Of a stretch of DNA of 64,000 bases, positions 39,945 to 49,455 are shown one piece after another; positions within the stretch are counted from its first letter, which is position 1; each line of letters begins with the position of its first letter. The stretch is from NCBI GenBank assembly GCA_963730365.1, contig CAVSRM010000005.1, positions 770,908 to 834,907 of the forward strand, read 5' to 3'. Source of the DNA: Fodinibacter sp963730365 (GTDB lineage Bacteria > Actinomycetota > Actinomycetes > Actinomycetales > Dermatophilaceae). The notes below the pieces were generated by a model, which did not search any database, was not told the origin of the DNA, and was given only the letters and a program-made list of their open reading frames with translations. A program made the translations under genes and the position numbers.

Positions 39945-40919
39945 GTGAGAGCTGCCGTGAGCACGCACTACGGACCCCCCGAGGTCGTCACCGTCCGGGA
40001 GTGGCCCGACCCGACGGTCGGCGCCGGCGACGTGCTGGTGCGGGTCCACGCGGGCACGGTCAACCGCACCGACTGCGGATTCCGGGGCGCGACGCCGTTC
40101 GTGATCCGCGCCTTCTCCGGCCTGCGCGCCCCGAAGGTTCAGGTGTGGGGCACGGAGTACGCGGGGGTGGTCGAGGCGGTGGGTCGGGACGTCGCCGGCT
40201 ACGCCATCGGTGACCGGGTCTTCGGCTACGGCGAGAAGCGGTTCGGGGGCCACGGTGAGCTGGCCGCGGTCGATGCCGACTCGATGCTGGCCCACGTCCC
40301 GGCAGGCGTCTCCTTCGAGGAGGCCGCGGCGGCCACCGAGGGCGGCCACTACGCACTGGGCTTCATCGCGCGCGCGGGGGTTCAGCCGGGCCAGAAGGTC
40401 ATGGTCTACGGCGCCACCGGTGCCATCGGCTCCGCGGCGGTGCAGCTGCTCGTCGACCTCGGGGTCGACGTGACGGCCGTGTGCGGAACGGAGCACGTCG
40501 ACCTCGTCGCGGGCCTGGGTGCCGCGCGGGTCATCGACTACCAGAGCGAGGACTTCACCCGGGCCGGCGACGACTTCGACGTCGTCATCGACGCGGTGGG
40601 CAAGAGCACCTTCGGGGCGTGCCGGCCGCTGCTCACCGCCTCGGGGAGCTACGTCTCCTCGGACCTGGGGCCGTGGGGCCAGAACCCCCTCCTGGCCATG
40701 GTGACGCCGGCTCTTCCGGGGCGAAGGGTGCACTTCCCGATCCCGAAGGAGAGCCCGGGGATCATCGAGCACCTGCGCTCGCGCCTGGAGTCAGGGGCGT
40801 ACCGGCCGGTCATCGACCGCCGCTACCCGCTCGAGGACATCGTCGAGGCCTGGCGGTACGTCGAGACCGGGCAGAAGGTGGGCAACGTCGTCATCACCAT
40901 TCCGGTCGCCCAGGCCTGA
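39945..40919 (+). CDS. Zinc-independent MDR family NAD(P)-dependent oxidoreductase
   Basis: A 324-aa medium-chain reductase of the quinone oxidoreductase type. N-terminal GroES-like domain (DVLVRVHAGTVNRTDCGFRG), Rossmann motif GATGAIGSAAVQLL, and no Cys/His catalytic-zinc set. GTG 39945 follows TACCCT (39933-39938) by six bases, suggesting a leaderless transcript. Substrate unknown. Confidence 0.9.
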   Translation: MRAAVSTHYGPPEVVTVREWPDPTVGAGDVLVRVHAGTVNRTDCGFRGATPFVIRAFSGLRAPKVQVWGTEYAGVVEAVGRDVAGYAIGDRVFGYGEKRFGGHGELAAVDADSMLAHVPAGVSFEEAAAATEGGHYALGFIARAGVQPGQKVMVYGATGAIGSAAVQLLVDLGVDVTAVCGTEHVDLVAGLGAARVIDYQSEDFTRAGDDFDVVIDAVGKSTFGACRPLLTASGSYVSSDLGPWGQNPLLAMVTPALPGRRVHFPIPKESPGIIEHLRSRLESGAYRPVIDRRYPLEDIVEAWRYVETGQKVGNVVITIPVAQA

Positions 40920-40989
40920 CCACCCGCCCCACCGGGTCCGCGACGGGCTCACCTGAGGGATGCTCCACCCGGGGAAGCGGGTGAAGGGG

Positions 40990-41604
40990 TCAGGGCGGCA
41001 GGGTGCGGCGCATCACCAGGCGGGGCATGCCGCTCGCCGTCGCGTCGGTGCTGCCGATGACCTCGAAACCGGCCCCCTCGAACATCGAGCGTGTGCCGAC
41101 GAAGGCCATCGTCGTGTCCATCCGACCCTCGGGGTCCACCGGGTGGGCCTCGACGGCGGGCGCGCCCGACGCCGCGGCATACCCGACGGCCCCCTCCAGG
41201 AGGTGCGCGACCACACCCTGCTTCCGGTGGCCGCCGCGCACCACGACGCAGACGATGCTCCACACCGGCACGGCATCCACCGGCGCGATCACCCTGGAGT
41301 GCACCAGTCGCGGGATCTCGGAGCGTGGGCCGATGTTGCACCACCCCACCGGCACGCCGTCGCGGTAGGTCACCACGCCCGGAGGGTGCTCCCTCGTGCA
41401 CAGCGCGCGCATCGCCTGCTCGCGGCTGCCGCCGCCGAGCTCCTCGATCTCCTTGGCTCGCAGTCGGTGCGAGAGGCACCAGCAGTGCGTCTCCCGGCGG
41501 TTGGGGTTGATCACGTCGGCGAAGTCCTCGAAGCGCGCCGGCGTCACGGGGTGCGTCTCCCACGTGGCGTCGTCGCCTCCGGGTGCCGTATGTGTTGCTG
41601 CCAT
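40990..41604 (-). CDS. GNAT family N-acetyltransferase
   Basis: A 204-aa acetyltransferase-fold protein. The acetyl-CoA loop appears as VVVRGGHRKQGVVAHLLEGAV (family R/Q-x-x-G-x-G/A). An N-terminal segment NPNRRETHCWCLSHRLRAKEI is Cys-containing and unusual. ATG 41604 (MAATHTAPGG) is preferred; a longer frame to 41670 would overlap the TetR operator region. Divergent from tetR. Substrate unknown. Confidence 0.82.
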   Translation of the reverse strand: MAATHTAPGGDDATWETHPVTPARFEDFADVINPNRRETHCWCLSHRLRAKEIEELGGGSREQAMRALCTREHPPGVVTYRDGVPVGWCNIGPRSEIPRLVHSRVIAPVDAVPVWSIVCVVVRGGHRKQGVVAHLLEGAVGYAAASGAPAVEAHPVDPEGRMDTTMAFVGTRSMFEGAGFEVIGSTDATASGMPRLVMRRTLPP

Positions 41605-41673
41605 CACCCCAGCGAACCACCGTCCCCCGACACGGTGCCACCCGCGATCCGGATCCCCGCCCTTGAACACTGA

Positions 41674-41709
41674 CCGAACAAGCGTTTAGAATACTGAACA
41701 TGCGTTCAG
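41674..41709. promoter_or_regulatory. Tandem TetR operator CYGAAC-N4-GTTYAG
   Basis: CCGAAC-AAGC-GTTTAG (41674-41689) and CTGAAC-ATGC-GTTCAG (41694-41709) are two palindromes exactly 20 bp apart. The second covers the regulator's own ATG (41700). The -10 TAGAAT (41687-41692) lies between them, so binding would block both promoter and start: autorepression. Confidence 0.8.
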
Positions 41710-42374
41710 TACGTGGCGATGAGGGGCACGCCGGCGACCTCACTGCCCGGGCCGCCATCCGCAATGCCGCCCTCTCCCTCTTCGCCGAGCGAGGCCCGGA
41801 TGCCGTGAGCGTGCGCGAGATCGCCTCGGCCGCAGGGGTTTCCCCGGCCTTGGTGCTCCACCACTACGTGAGCAAGGACGGGCTGCGCGCCGCCGTGGAC
41901 GAGTTCGCGGCCGGTGCCTTCGAGGCGGTCCTCGAGGGCCTGGGGGAGGGGGGCCTCGCCGACGCGCTCGCGGGTGATGACCCGACTGACCCGGCTGGGG
42001 CAGGGGTCGCCTCCATGGCCGAGGCCTTCGCCCAGGGGTTCCCGCCCGGGAGCCCGCTGCCGGCCTACCTGCGGCGGCTGCTGCTGGCGGGAGACCCCTC
42101 AGGTGACGCCCTGTTCGCCCGGTGGCACGCCGCGACGGTCGACCTCATGGCCGCGCTGGAGGCCGAGGGCATGGCCCGGCCGAGCGCGGACCCCGCCGCC
42201 CGCGCTGCTTTCCTGCTCGTCAACGACTTCGCGGTGCTGCTGCTCGCCCGTCAGGTGGCCGCAGCCATCGGGGTCGACCCGCTCTCGCCGGCGGGGATCC
42301 AGCGCTGGGCCGTGCAGGCCACCGACGTCTACACCCACGGCGCGTTCCGCGCCCCCATCGAAGGAGAGTCATGA
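41700..42374 (+). CDS. TetR family transcriptional regulator
   Basis: A 224-aa repressor. The N-terminal helix-turn-helix is AIRNAALSLFAERGPDAVSVREIASAAGVSPALVLHHYVSKDGL. The ligand-binding C-terminal half is Ala-rich. The start ATG 41700 lies seven bases after TAGAAT. It overlaps the ABC ATPase gene by 4 bp, so it heads a three-gene operon and most likely controls the exporter in response to its substrate. Confidence 0.93.
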   Translation: MRSVRGDEGHAGDLTARAAIRNAALSLFAERGPDAVSVREIASAAGVSPALVLHHYVSKDGLRAAVDEFAAGAFEAVLEGLGEGGLADALAGDDPTDPAGAGVASMAEAFAQGFPPGSPLPAYLRRLLLAGDPSGDALFARWHAATVDLMAALEAEGMARPSADPAARAAFLLVNDFAVLLLARQVAAAIGVDPLSPAGIQRWAVQATDVYTHGAFRAPIEGES

Positions 42375-43300
42375 CCACAGAACGGGTGGCCGAGGTCGAG
42401 GGGCTGGTCAAGGAGTTCGGTGGGTTCCGCGCCCTCGACGGCCTCGACCTCTCGGTGCGCGCCGGGGAGGTCCACGGCTTCCTCGGTCCCAACGGCTCGG
42501 GCAAGTCGACGACGATCCGTGTGCTCCTGGGGCTCATGCGCGCCGACGGCGGCACGGTGCGGCTCTTCGGCGGGGATCCGTGGCGCGACGCCCCACGGCT
42601 CCACGAGCGGCTGGCCTACCTGCCCGGAGACGTATCGCTCTGGTCCGGCCTGACCGGCGGGCAGTGCCTCGACATCCTCGCGCAGGCGCACGGCGGACTC
42701 GTCGAGAGCCGTCGGAGCGAGCTGGTGGAGCGCTTCGACCTCGACCCCACCAAGCGCGCCCGGGACTACTCCAAGGGCAACCGGCAGAAGGTGGCCCTGG
42801 TCGCGGCCCTCTCCTGCGACGCCGAGCTGCTCGTGCTCGACGAGCCGACCTCCGGGCTGGACCCCCTCATGGAGCAGACGTTCCAGGACGTCGTGCGCGA
42901 GCGCGCCGACGGGGGCGTCACGGTGCTGCTCTCGAGCCACATCCTCGCCGAGGTCGAGACGCTGGCCGACCGGGTGAGCATCATCCGGCACGGGCGCACC
43001 GTGACGAGCGGGTCCCTGGCCGACCTCCGGCGGCACACCCGCACCGAGGTCCACGCCGTCACCGGACGCGACCCCGAAGGGCTGGCCGCGATGTCCGGGG
43101 TGCAGGACCACGTGGTCCAGCCGCGCGACGGGCTCGTCGACGTGCAGTTCTCCATCGACCCCGACCACCTCGACGAGGCCGTCGGCCGGCTGCACCGGGC
43201 CCGCATCCACACCCTCACGGTGCGACCGCCGAGCCTCGACGCGCTGTTCCTCAGCCGGTACGCCGACGAGGCGGACTCCGAGGAGGAGGTCGCGTCGTGA
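42371..43300 (+). CDS. ABC exporter ATP-binding protein
   Basis: A 309-aa ATPase. Walker A GPNGSGKST with Lys45, a divergent signature YSKGNRQKVALVAAL, Walker B LLVLDEPTSGLDP, H-loop LLSSHILAEVE. The C-terminal domain resembles drug/antibiotic exporters. The first gene overlap is ATGA with tetR; its stop overlaps the permease GTG (GTGA). Confidence 0.92.
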   Translation: MTTERVAEVEGLVKEFGGFRALDGLDLSVRAGEVHGFLGPNGSGKSTTIRVLLGLMRADGGTVRLFGGDPWRDAPRLHERLAYLPGDVSLWSGLTGGQCLDILAQAHGGLVESRRSELVERFDLDPTKRARDYSKGNRQKVALVAALSCDAELLVLDEPTSGLDPLMEQTFQDVVRERADGGVTVLLSSHILAEVETLADRVSIIRHGRTVTSGSLADLRRHTRTEVHAVTGRDPEGLAAMSGVQDHVVQPRDGLVDVQFSIDPDHLDEAVGRLHRARIHTLTVRPPSLDALFLSRYADEADSEEEVAS

Positions 43301-44871
43301 GCGGTCTCGACCCGATGCTGCGCATCCAGTGGCGCACCCGTCGCCGCGCCGCCCTCGTCTGGGTCCTCGCCCTCGTCGCGAGCATGGCCGGCACGGCGAT
43401 CTCGATCGCCAGGCTCTACGACACCCCCGAGAAGGTCCAGTCCTACGCCGACGCGGTCGCGACAGACGCCCTCGCCGCGATCAACGGCCGGGTCGAGGGC
43501 ATCGACACCCTCGGCGGGGTGGTCCAGGACGAGTTCGGGTTCATGGCCTCCTTCCTCATGCCGCTCCTCGGCATCGCGCTCGTCACGGCGATGACCCGGC
43601 GCGAGGAGGAGTCCGGCCGGCTCGAGACGCTGTTGTCCGGGCGGATCGGCCGCGCCACCCCGGTGGTGGGGGCGCTGCTGGTGGTGCTCGGCACGGTCGT
43701 GGTCGTCGTCATCGGCTTCATCGCCTCGATGGTCGCGTCCGGCATCCCGACCGGCGGTGCGGTGCTCTACTCGCTGTCCCTGGGCCTGCTCACCCTCGTC
43801 TTCGCCGCTCTCGCGGCCCTGCTCGCACAGGTGGTCCTGCACGCCCGCGGGGTGTATGCCGGGAGCCTGGCCGTGCTCGCCCTCGCCTACGTGCTGCGCG
43901 GGGTCGGCGACGTCACCCACACCTGGGTGGTCTGGCTCTCGCCGCTCGGGTGGGTGGAGAAGAGCGCGCCGTTCGGGGAGCCCCGGTGGTGGGTGCTCGG
44001 CATCCCGGTGCTCGTCAGCCTCGCGCTGGCAGGCGCCGCGGTGGCCCTGGCGGAGCGACGCGACCTCGGGAGCGCGCTCTGGAGTGGTGGTGCCGGCCCG
44101 GAGCGCGCCTCCGGCTGGCTGGTGCAGCCGCTGGGGCTCGCCGCCTACGTGCACCGGATGTCGACGGCGGGGTGGCTCGTCGGCTCCGTGGTGCTCGCGG
44201 CCGTCATGGGCCTGCTCGCCCAGGAGGTCTCCGACGCGGTCCTGGGCAACCCGGCCCTCGCCGACTTCATGCTCGCGACCGGCGGCGACCCGGCCGAGGG
44301 CTACCTCGCCGTCATCCAGATCTACCTCGCGGTGCTCGCGTGCGGCTACGTCGTGCAGAGCATCGGGTCGCTCGGGCGTGAGGAGCAGGAGGGCCGCCTC
44401 GAGCCGCACCTGGCAGGAGCCACACCGCGGTGGCGCTGGCTGGCGGCACACCTGGTCGTCGTGCTCACGGGGCTCGTCGTCATGGTGTCCGCCTCCTCCG
44501 TGGTGTTCGGGCTGACGACGGCCTGGTCGACGGGGGAGAGTGGCTACGTCGGCACGCTCCTCGGCGCCGGGTTCGCCTACCTCCCCGCCGAGCTCGTGAT
44601 CGCAGGGTTCGCCGTGGCCCTGTTCGGTGCGCTGCCTCGCTTGTACGCCGCGGCGTGGGCCGCGTTCGGGGTCGTGGCGTTCATCGCGTTCCTGGGGGCG
44701 GGGCTGCAGATGCCCCAGTGGATGCTCGACATCTCACCGACGACCCACGTCGGCAACCCCCCGCAGGGCGAGGTCGGGGCCGGCGCGCTCGCCGTCCTCA
44801 CCCTCGTGGCCGCTGCGCTGGTCGCCACCGCCTTCGTGGCGTTCCGGCGCCGGCTCGTTCCCCGCGGGTGA
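43297..44871 (+). CDS. ABC exporter permease, polyketide/antibiotic type
   Basis: A 524-aa membrane protein with about twelve spans in two halves, as in the tetronasin-type antibiotic exporters of actinobacteria. Conserved: MTRREEESGRLETLLSGRIGR and a second copy-like LGREEQEGRLEPHLAGATPRWRW. The pair of EExGRLE motifs shows internal duplication. It is coupled to the ATPase. Substrate unknown; the TetR gene suggests induction by a toxic compound. Confidence 0.9.
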   Translation: MSGLDPMLRIQWRTRRRAALVWVLALVASMAGTAISIARLYDTPEKVQSYADAVATDALAAINGRVEGIDTLGGVVQDEFGFMASFLMPLLGIALVTAMTRREEESGRLETLLSGRIGRATPVVGALLVVLGTVVVVVIGFIASMVASGIPTGGAVLYSLSLGLLTLVFAALAALLAQVVLHARGVYAGSLAVLALAYVLRGVGDVTHTWVVWLSPLGWVEKSAPFGEPRWWVLGIPVLVSLALAGAAVALAERRDLGSALWSGGAGPERASGWLVQPLGLAAYVHRMSTAGWLVGSVVLAAVMGLLAQEVSDAVLGNPALADFMLATGGDPAEGYLAVIQIYLAVLACGYVVQSIGSLGREEQEGRLEPHLAGATPRWRWLAAHLVVVLTGLVVMVSASSVVFGLTTAWSTGESGYVGTLLGAGFAYLPAELVIAGFAVALFGALPRLYAAAWAAFGVVAFIAFLGAGLQMPQWMLDISPTTHVGNPPQGEVGAGALAVLTLVAAALVATAFVAFRRRLVPRG

Positions 44872-44880
44872 GCACTCCGC

Positions 44881-44914
44881 GGTCGGTGCGGCGGCCCGAG
44901 GGCCGCCGCCGACC
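44881..44914. terminator. Bidirectional terminator hairpin
   Basis: GGTCGG-TG-CGGCGGCC pairs with GGCCGCCG-CCGACC, with the TG bulged and loop CGAG. It lies between the convergent permease and small secreted-protein genes. Confidence 0.75.
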
Positions 44915-45169
44915 TCAGCCCCGCGCCGGGATGTAGCCGGGAGCGGGAACCCCGTTGCCCGTGAGGACGTCGCAGCGGACGAACTGGTGCCCGACCCGCT
45001 CGAGCGGGCAGCTGTCCGCGGGCGCCGTGGTCGTGGTCGTGCCTGCGGCAGTCAGGGCCGCCTGGTCCTCGGGGAGCGGGCGTGCGAGGGCGGCCGGGAC
45101 TGCGAGGGCCATGGCGGCGGCGAAGGCTGCCGTGGCGATCCCGAGCTGCTGAGCTGGTGTGCGGTACAT
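44915..45169 (-). CDS. Small secreted CPLxRVG protein, cassette 1
   Basis: An 84-aa exported protein: signal peptide about residues 1-30 (ending PAALA), a Thr-rich linker, and a C-terminal module CPLERVGHQFVRCD followed by LTGNGVPAPG. The module is nearly identical to the end of the product at 54746-55075. The two Cys could form a disulfide. It diverges from a large LAL regulator gene (45343), and the shared intergenic region carries repeats also found in the second cassette. ATG 45169 chosen because it starts the signal peptide. No known family; a secreted signal, effector or ligand are all possible. Confidence 0.8.
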   Translation of the reverse strand: MYRTPAQQLGIATAAFAAAMALAVPAALARPLPEDQAALTAAGTTTTTAPADSCPLERVGHQFVRCDVLTGNGVPAPGYIPARG

Positions 45170-45245
45170 GGTGGATCTCCCGATTCGGTGGGGTCGTTCT
45201 GACCTGTCCACCGTGCGTCCGCGGGTGGTGCGGTGACATCGGGCG

Positions 45246-45278
45246 AGACCCCTCAGATCCGCCCGCAGACCCCTCAGA
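45246..45278. promoter_or_regulatory. AGACCCCTCAGA repeats, cassette 1
   Basis: AGACCCCTCAGA at 45246-45257 and 45267-45278, 21 bp apart (two helical turns). The nearest copy lies 77 bp upstream of the secreted-protein start, almost the same distance as in cassette 2. Likely binding site of the LuxR-type regulator. Confidence 0.7.
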
Positions 45279-45342
45279 CTGCTGCGACGGTGCACTCAGG
45301 AATCGCGTGGACCGTGAGGCCGTCACGGGGGACACTGGACGG

Positions 45343-47869
45343 GTGGCCGCGATCGTCGTGGGTCGGGCGGAGGAGCTGGGGAGGGCCCTGGAGCTCGTCC
45401 GCGGGGCCGGCAACGGCCGCTTCCGGGCGATCGTCGTCCACGGGGACGCGGGCACCGGGAAGACGACACTGATGCGCGCTGCGTGCGCGGAGGCCGGGGA
45501 CGAGGCGCTGGTCCTGGTCGGATCGTGCCTTCCTCTCACCTCGGTCTCCGTTCCGCTCATGGGGCTGCGCAGCGCCCTTCGCGCGCTGCCCGCGGACGAA
45601 CGGCCACCGGGCCTCGGTGGGCCGAGCACCCCGTCGGGGAACAGTTCCTCCGACGTGGCCGTCCCGGTCCCCGTCGCGTTCGACGACTGGCTGGCCGGCC
45701 GGGCCCGACAGGCACCCGTGGTCCTCGCGTTGGACGACATCCACTGGGCCGACGGTGAGACGCTCGATGTCCTGACCTACGTGCTGGCGGGCCCTGAGGA
45801 GCGCCGGCTCGTGCTCCTCCTCACGGTGCGCACCAGCGAGGTCGGTGAGAGGCACCCCCTGTGGCGGTGGCTGGCGGACGCGCGCCGCCTGCCCGGTGTC
45901 GAGGAGGTGACCCTCGGCCCGCTCACGCGGGACGAGATCGGTGATGAGGTGTCGCTCGTCCTCGGGCGCCCGCCCATTCGACTCTCGTCGACGAGGTGTT
46001 CGAGCGGAGCCATGGCAACCCCTACTTCGCTCGCCTTCTCGTCACCGGCCTCGACCAGGCGGCGTCGTCGCTGCCGACCCGGTTGCCCGAGCAGCTCCAC
46101 GCTGCCGCCCTGGGGAGCTGGAGCACGCTGTCGGATGACGCGCAGCGACTCCTCCGCTCCCTCGCGGTCGCCGGCCGCCCGGCGCTGGGGCGGTCGCTCG
46201 GGCGGATCGCGCACGTGGCCGACCTGGCCGACCCCGGTCCGGCCCTCCGCGAGGCCGTGGACGTGGGGCTGGTCGACGTCGGCGAGGACGGCTCGTGCTG
46301 GTTCCACCACCCACTGCAGGCCGAGGCCCTCGAGCTGGGGCTGCTGCCGGACGAGAGGCGCGTGCTGCATGGCCGATTCGCGGCCGGCTACGAGGAGGAC
46401 GTCGGCCGAGGGGGCGACTCCGGGCCGGACGGGGACCTCGCAGAGACGATCTCCGACCACCACATCTTGGCGGGGCACGAGGAGGCGGCGTACGGCTGGG
46501 CGCTTCGGGCAGCGAGCAGCCGGGCCGGCCATGACGGCATCCGGCGGGTGAGGATGCTTCGCCGCGCAGTTGACCTCAGGCCCCGCCTCGAGCGCGTCCC
46601 CGAGTCGTTGGACGACCTTCTCGACGAGCTGCGCCAAGCCGCCCGGGACGTCGGGGCACTGGGAGGAGGAGCTCGCCGCGGTCGAGGAGCTCCGCGCCGT
46701 GGTCGATCCGGCGACCGATCCGCTGCGGGTTGGCGGTGCTCGACGCGTGGCGGAGCATGCTGGGCTTCCGCCTCGGGATCCGGGGGACCGTCAACGACCT
46801 GCGCGGGGCGGTCGAGCTGAGTGCCGACCATCCCGGCACGTGGCAGCGCGTCGTCGTGTGTTGCGAACACTCGCGGCTGCTCCTCTGGGCCGGCGACGCG
46901 GGGCGCGGGCGTGCGGCGCTGGAGGAGGCAGTCGTCGCGGTCGAGAACACCACCGAGCAGCCGGTGGAGGACGCGGACGAGTGGGCCCGTGCCCGTGCCT
47001 ACACCTGGGGCCAGAGCGCGATGCTCGCTGCCTTCGAGCGGCAGGGGGAGGGGGCGGTCGAGGTCGCTCGGCGCGGGGCCGAGGAGGGGGCGAGGGTTCG
47101 GGACGGCGTGACGATCCTCCACGCCACGTTCTGGGGCGCGGCTGCGTTGGCCGGCGGTGGCCCCACCTCGACGGAGTACGTCGACGAGGGCCGACTGCTC
47201 ATGGAGCGGGTCGGCGCCCCGCACCGGTATGTCGCCTGGCTCTCGGCCAGCATGGCCGATGACCTCTTCGTGGTCGGCGACGTCCGCAGGTGCGTCGAGC
47301 GGCTCCGGGTCGCGCTGGGGTCCGACGCAGGGCTCGCGGGGAACTACGCGGCACGGCTCACCGCCGCCGTGCTGGCCGCGTGGCAGGGTCGGCACGACGA
47401 GGCCGAGGGTCACCTTGCCCGTTCTCGCGAGCTGATCGAGGACGGATCTGCCTACCCGAACTTCGCCGCCGCGAGATCTACGGCCTGGGTGCTCCTGCTC
47501 CGCGGGGACGCGCTCCCGGCAGTGGACGTCGCGGAGGCTGCGATGCGACGGGAGGGCCCATACCCGACCGGCTGCGAGTGGCTCGCGCCGCTCGCGGCCA
47601 GGGGGCTCGCGGATCTCGTCCGCACCGAGCTTGATGCGGGGCGCTCCCCCGAGGGGCCTCGATCGCGACTGGCGGCACTGCGCGACTGCTTCCCCCATGT
47701 GCTCGAGGACGCGGGAACCCGCACGGACGACTACGCCCAGATCGCCGGGGAGTTGTTCGTCAGCGAGAAGACGGTGAGCTCGCACATCTCGAACATCCTG
47801 CACAAGACCGGCACCGCGAACAGGGTCGAACTTGCCGCGTGGGCCACCCGTCGCGGGGCCGGCTCGTGA
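45343..47869 (+). pseudogene. LAL-family LuxR regulator, frameshifted and internally deleted
   Basis: Homologous along its length to the intact regulator at 57092. It starts GTG 45343 (VAAIVVGRAEELGRALELVRG), has Walker A GDAGTGKTTLM and Walker B VVLALDDIHWADG. The reading frame then shifts three times: near 45961-45975 (before HSTLVDEVFERSHGNPYF), near 46645-46660 (into HWEEELAAVEELRAVV) and near 46725-46731 (into AVLDAWRSMLGF). The C-terminal part runs to 47869. About 100-130 residues are missing before the DNA-binding domain, and the HTH has lost its first helix (only AQIAGELFVSEKTVSSHISNIL remains). Either a decayed gene or a sequencing problem; the deletion argues for decay. Confidence 0.85.
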
Positions 47870-47890
47870 GGGCTACCGGGCCCTCCCGCC

Positions 47891-48934
47891 TCAGGGGGTG
47901 ACCACCGCGCGACCGCGGAGCGTCCGGGCGTGCATCCGCTCGTAGATCGTCGGCGCGTCGTCGAGGGAGAACGTCTCGGTCTCGATGTGGAGCAGCCCGC
48001 TCCTGCCCAGGGCGAGCACCTCGTGCAGCTCGGGAATGGTGCCCCAGTACGGCGCCCGCACGCTGACGTTGTAGGGGAGGGTGAAGAAGCCGACCGGGAG
48101 GGTGCCGCCGCCGATCCCGACGATGACGATGTCGCCCTGCGCCTGGACCATCTGCGCCGAGAGGGCACAGGTGGCGTCGGCCCCCACGAAGTCGAAGACC
48201 GCGACTGCGCCGCGTCCGCCGGTGACCTCGCGGACCTGCTCGACCGCGGACTCGTCGGAGGTGAAGGCGTGGTGGGCGCCGACCTCCTTGGCGAACGCGA
48301 GCTTGTCGTCACCGATGTCGAGGGCGATCACCTCGCACGAGGAGAGCGCACGCAGGATCTGGATGCCGAGGTGGCCCAGGCCGCCCGCGCCGATCACCAC
48401 GGCGGCCGTCCCGGGCACCAGCTTCGGGAGCACGGGCTTGATCGCGTGGTACGGGGTGAGCCCGGCGTCGGTGAGCGGGGCCGCCTTCACGGGGTCGAGC
48501 CCGTGCAGGGGGATCAGGTGCCGAGCGTCGTCGACGAGCAGGTGCTCGGCCATCGCGCCGGGCGCCCCGAGACCAGGAGGCCGGATGGCGAGCTCGGCGG
48601 CGCGCTCGCAGTACTGCTCGGCGCCGGTGGCGCAGGTGCGGCAGCGGCCGCACCCCCATGCCCCGAACACGGCGACCTCGTCGCCGATGGCCACTCCGCT
48701 CGCGGCGGGCCCGAGGGCCTCGACGACGCCCACGCCTTCGTGCCCGAGCGTGAGCGGCAGGCCCACACCGAGCGCCGTGAGGGCTTCCTCGGGCTGGGAC
48801 ATGACGAACTCGTCCGAGTGGCAGGCCCCGGCAGCTGTCACGCGAAGCAGCACCTCACCCCCCTGAGGTGTCGGCGTCGGCACCTCGCGGACCTCTGGTG
48901 GGGCTCCGACGGTGGTGAACTGGACGGCCTTCAC
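47891..48934 (-). CDS. Zinc-dependent alcohol dehydrogenase
   Basis: A 347-aa MDR enzyme. Catalytic zinc site AGACHSDEF (Cys) and LGHEGVGVV (His), structural zinc loop CGRCRTCATGAEQYC, NAD motif VIGAGGLGHLGIQIL. GTG 48934 (VKAVQFTTVG) is preceded by AGGAGGT. It converges with the LAL pseudogene, 21 bp apart. Physiological alcohol unknown. Confidence 0.94.
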   Translation of the reverse strand: MKAVQFTTVGAPPEVREVPTPTPQGGEVLLRVTAAGACHSDEFVMSQPEEALTALGVGLPLTLGHEGVGVVEALGPAASGVAIGDEVAVFGAWGCGRCRTCATGAEQYCERAAELAIRPPGLGAPGAMAEHLLVDDARHLIPLHGLDPVKAAPLTDAGLTPYHAIKPVLPKLVPGTAAVVIGAGGLGHLGIQILRALSSCEVIALDIGDDKLAFAKEVGAHHAFTSDESAVEQVREVTGGRGAVAVFDFVGADATCALSAQMVQAQGDIVIVGIGGGTLPVGFFTLPYNVSVRAPYWGTIPELHEVLALGRSGLLHIETETFSLDDAPTIYERMHARTLRGRAVVTP

Positions 48935-49064
48935 GGCGACCTCCTGAGGTGGGTTGTGCCTGCCCCACAAGCGTATTCCTCAAGGCTGCGCCGCGACATG
49001 ATGCACGTCACCGGAACGGCATCCGGGATGTATCAGGGCGGCGGCCGGATGCCTCCTCACTGCC

Positions 49065-49253
49065 ATGAAGACCTTGACCCGCCGGCGGACCTCCCGCCGC
49101 AGCCACCACCCGGCCGTCACGTGTGACGCCCTGGGGCGCTGGCACTGGGAGTGCGGCTGCGGTGCCGGTGCCCGCGGCGGGTCGGCCCAGGGCGAGTGGC
49201 GCTGGATGGTCACCGCCGCCCTGGTCCACGAGAGCGCCTGCCCGGGGGAGTGA
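49065..49253 (+). CDS. Cys/His-rich microprotein, copy B
   Basis: A 62-aa protein, paralogue of the one at 38792. Shared residues: an Arg/Ser-rich start, SHHPAVTC, GRWHWECGCGA, and VTAALVHESACP near the end. It has four Cys against three in copy A. Followed 5 bp later by a 42-aa membrane protein gene, so the two form a mini-operon. Function unknown; metal binding is possible. Confidence 0.78.
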   Translation: MKTLTRRRTSRRSHHPAVTCDALGRWHWECGCGAGARGGSAQGEWRWMVTAALVHESACPGE

Positions 49254-49258
49254 GAGCC

Positions 49259-49387
49259 ATGACCACACCACGCGGACGAGACGACAGCACAACCGAGCGC
49301 CGGGAGAACGCCATCGGCCTGGCCGCCGTCGCCGTCCTCCTGCTCGTCGCGGTGCTCGCCCTCGGGCTGGCTCCGGTCCTGCTCTGA
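49259..49387 (+). CDS. 42-aa single-span membrane protein
   Basis: MTTPRGRDDSTTERRENA followed by a hydrophobic span GLAAVAVLLLVAVLALGLAP. ATG 49259 lies 5 bp after the microprotein stop, with GGGGGAG upstream. Small size lowers certainty, but the tight spacing and clean membrane span support it. Confidence 0.55.
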   Translation: MTTPRGRDDSTTERRENAIGLAAVAVLLLVAVLALGLAPVLL

Positions 49388-49455
49388 GGGCGCCCCCCAG
49401 CGGTGCTGGACCACTCGGCGGGCCCTGCTGGCGACCGACCGCTGAGCGCGGCGGC

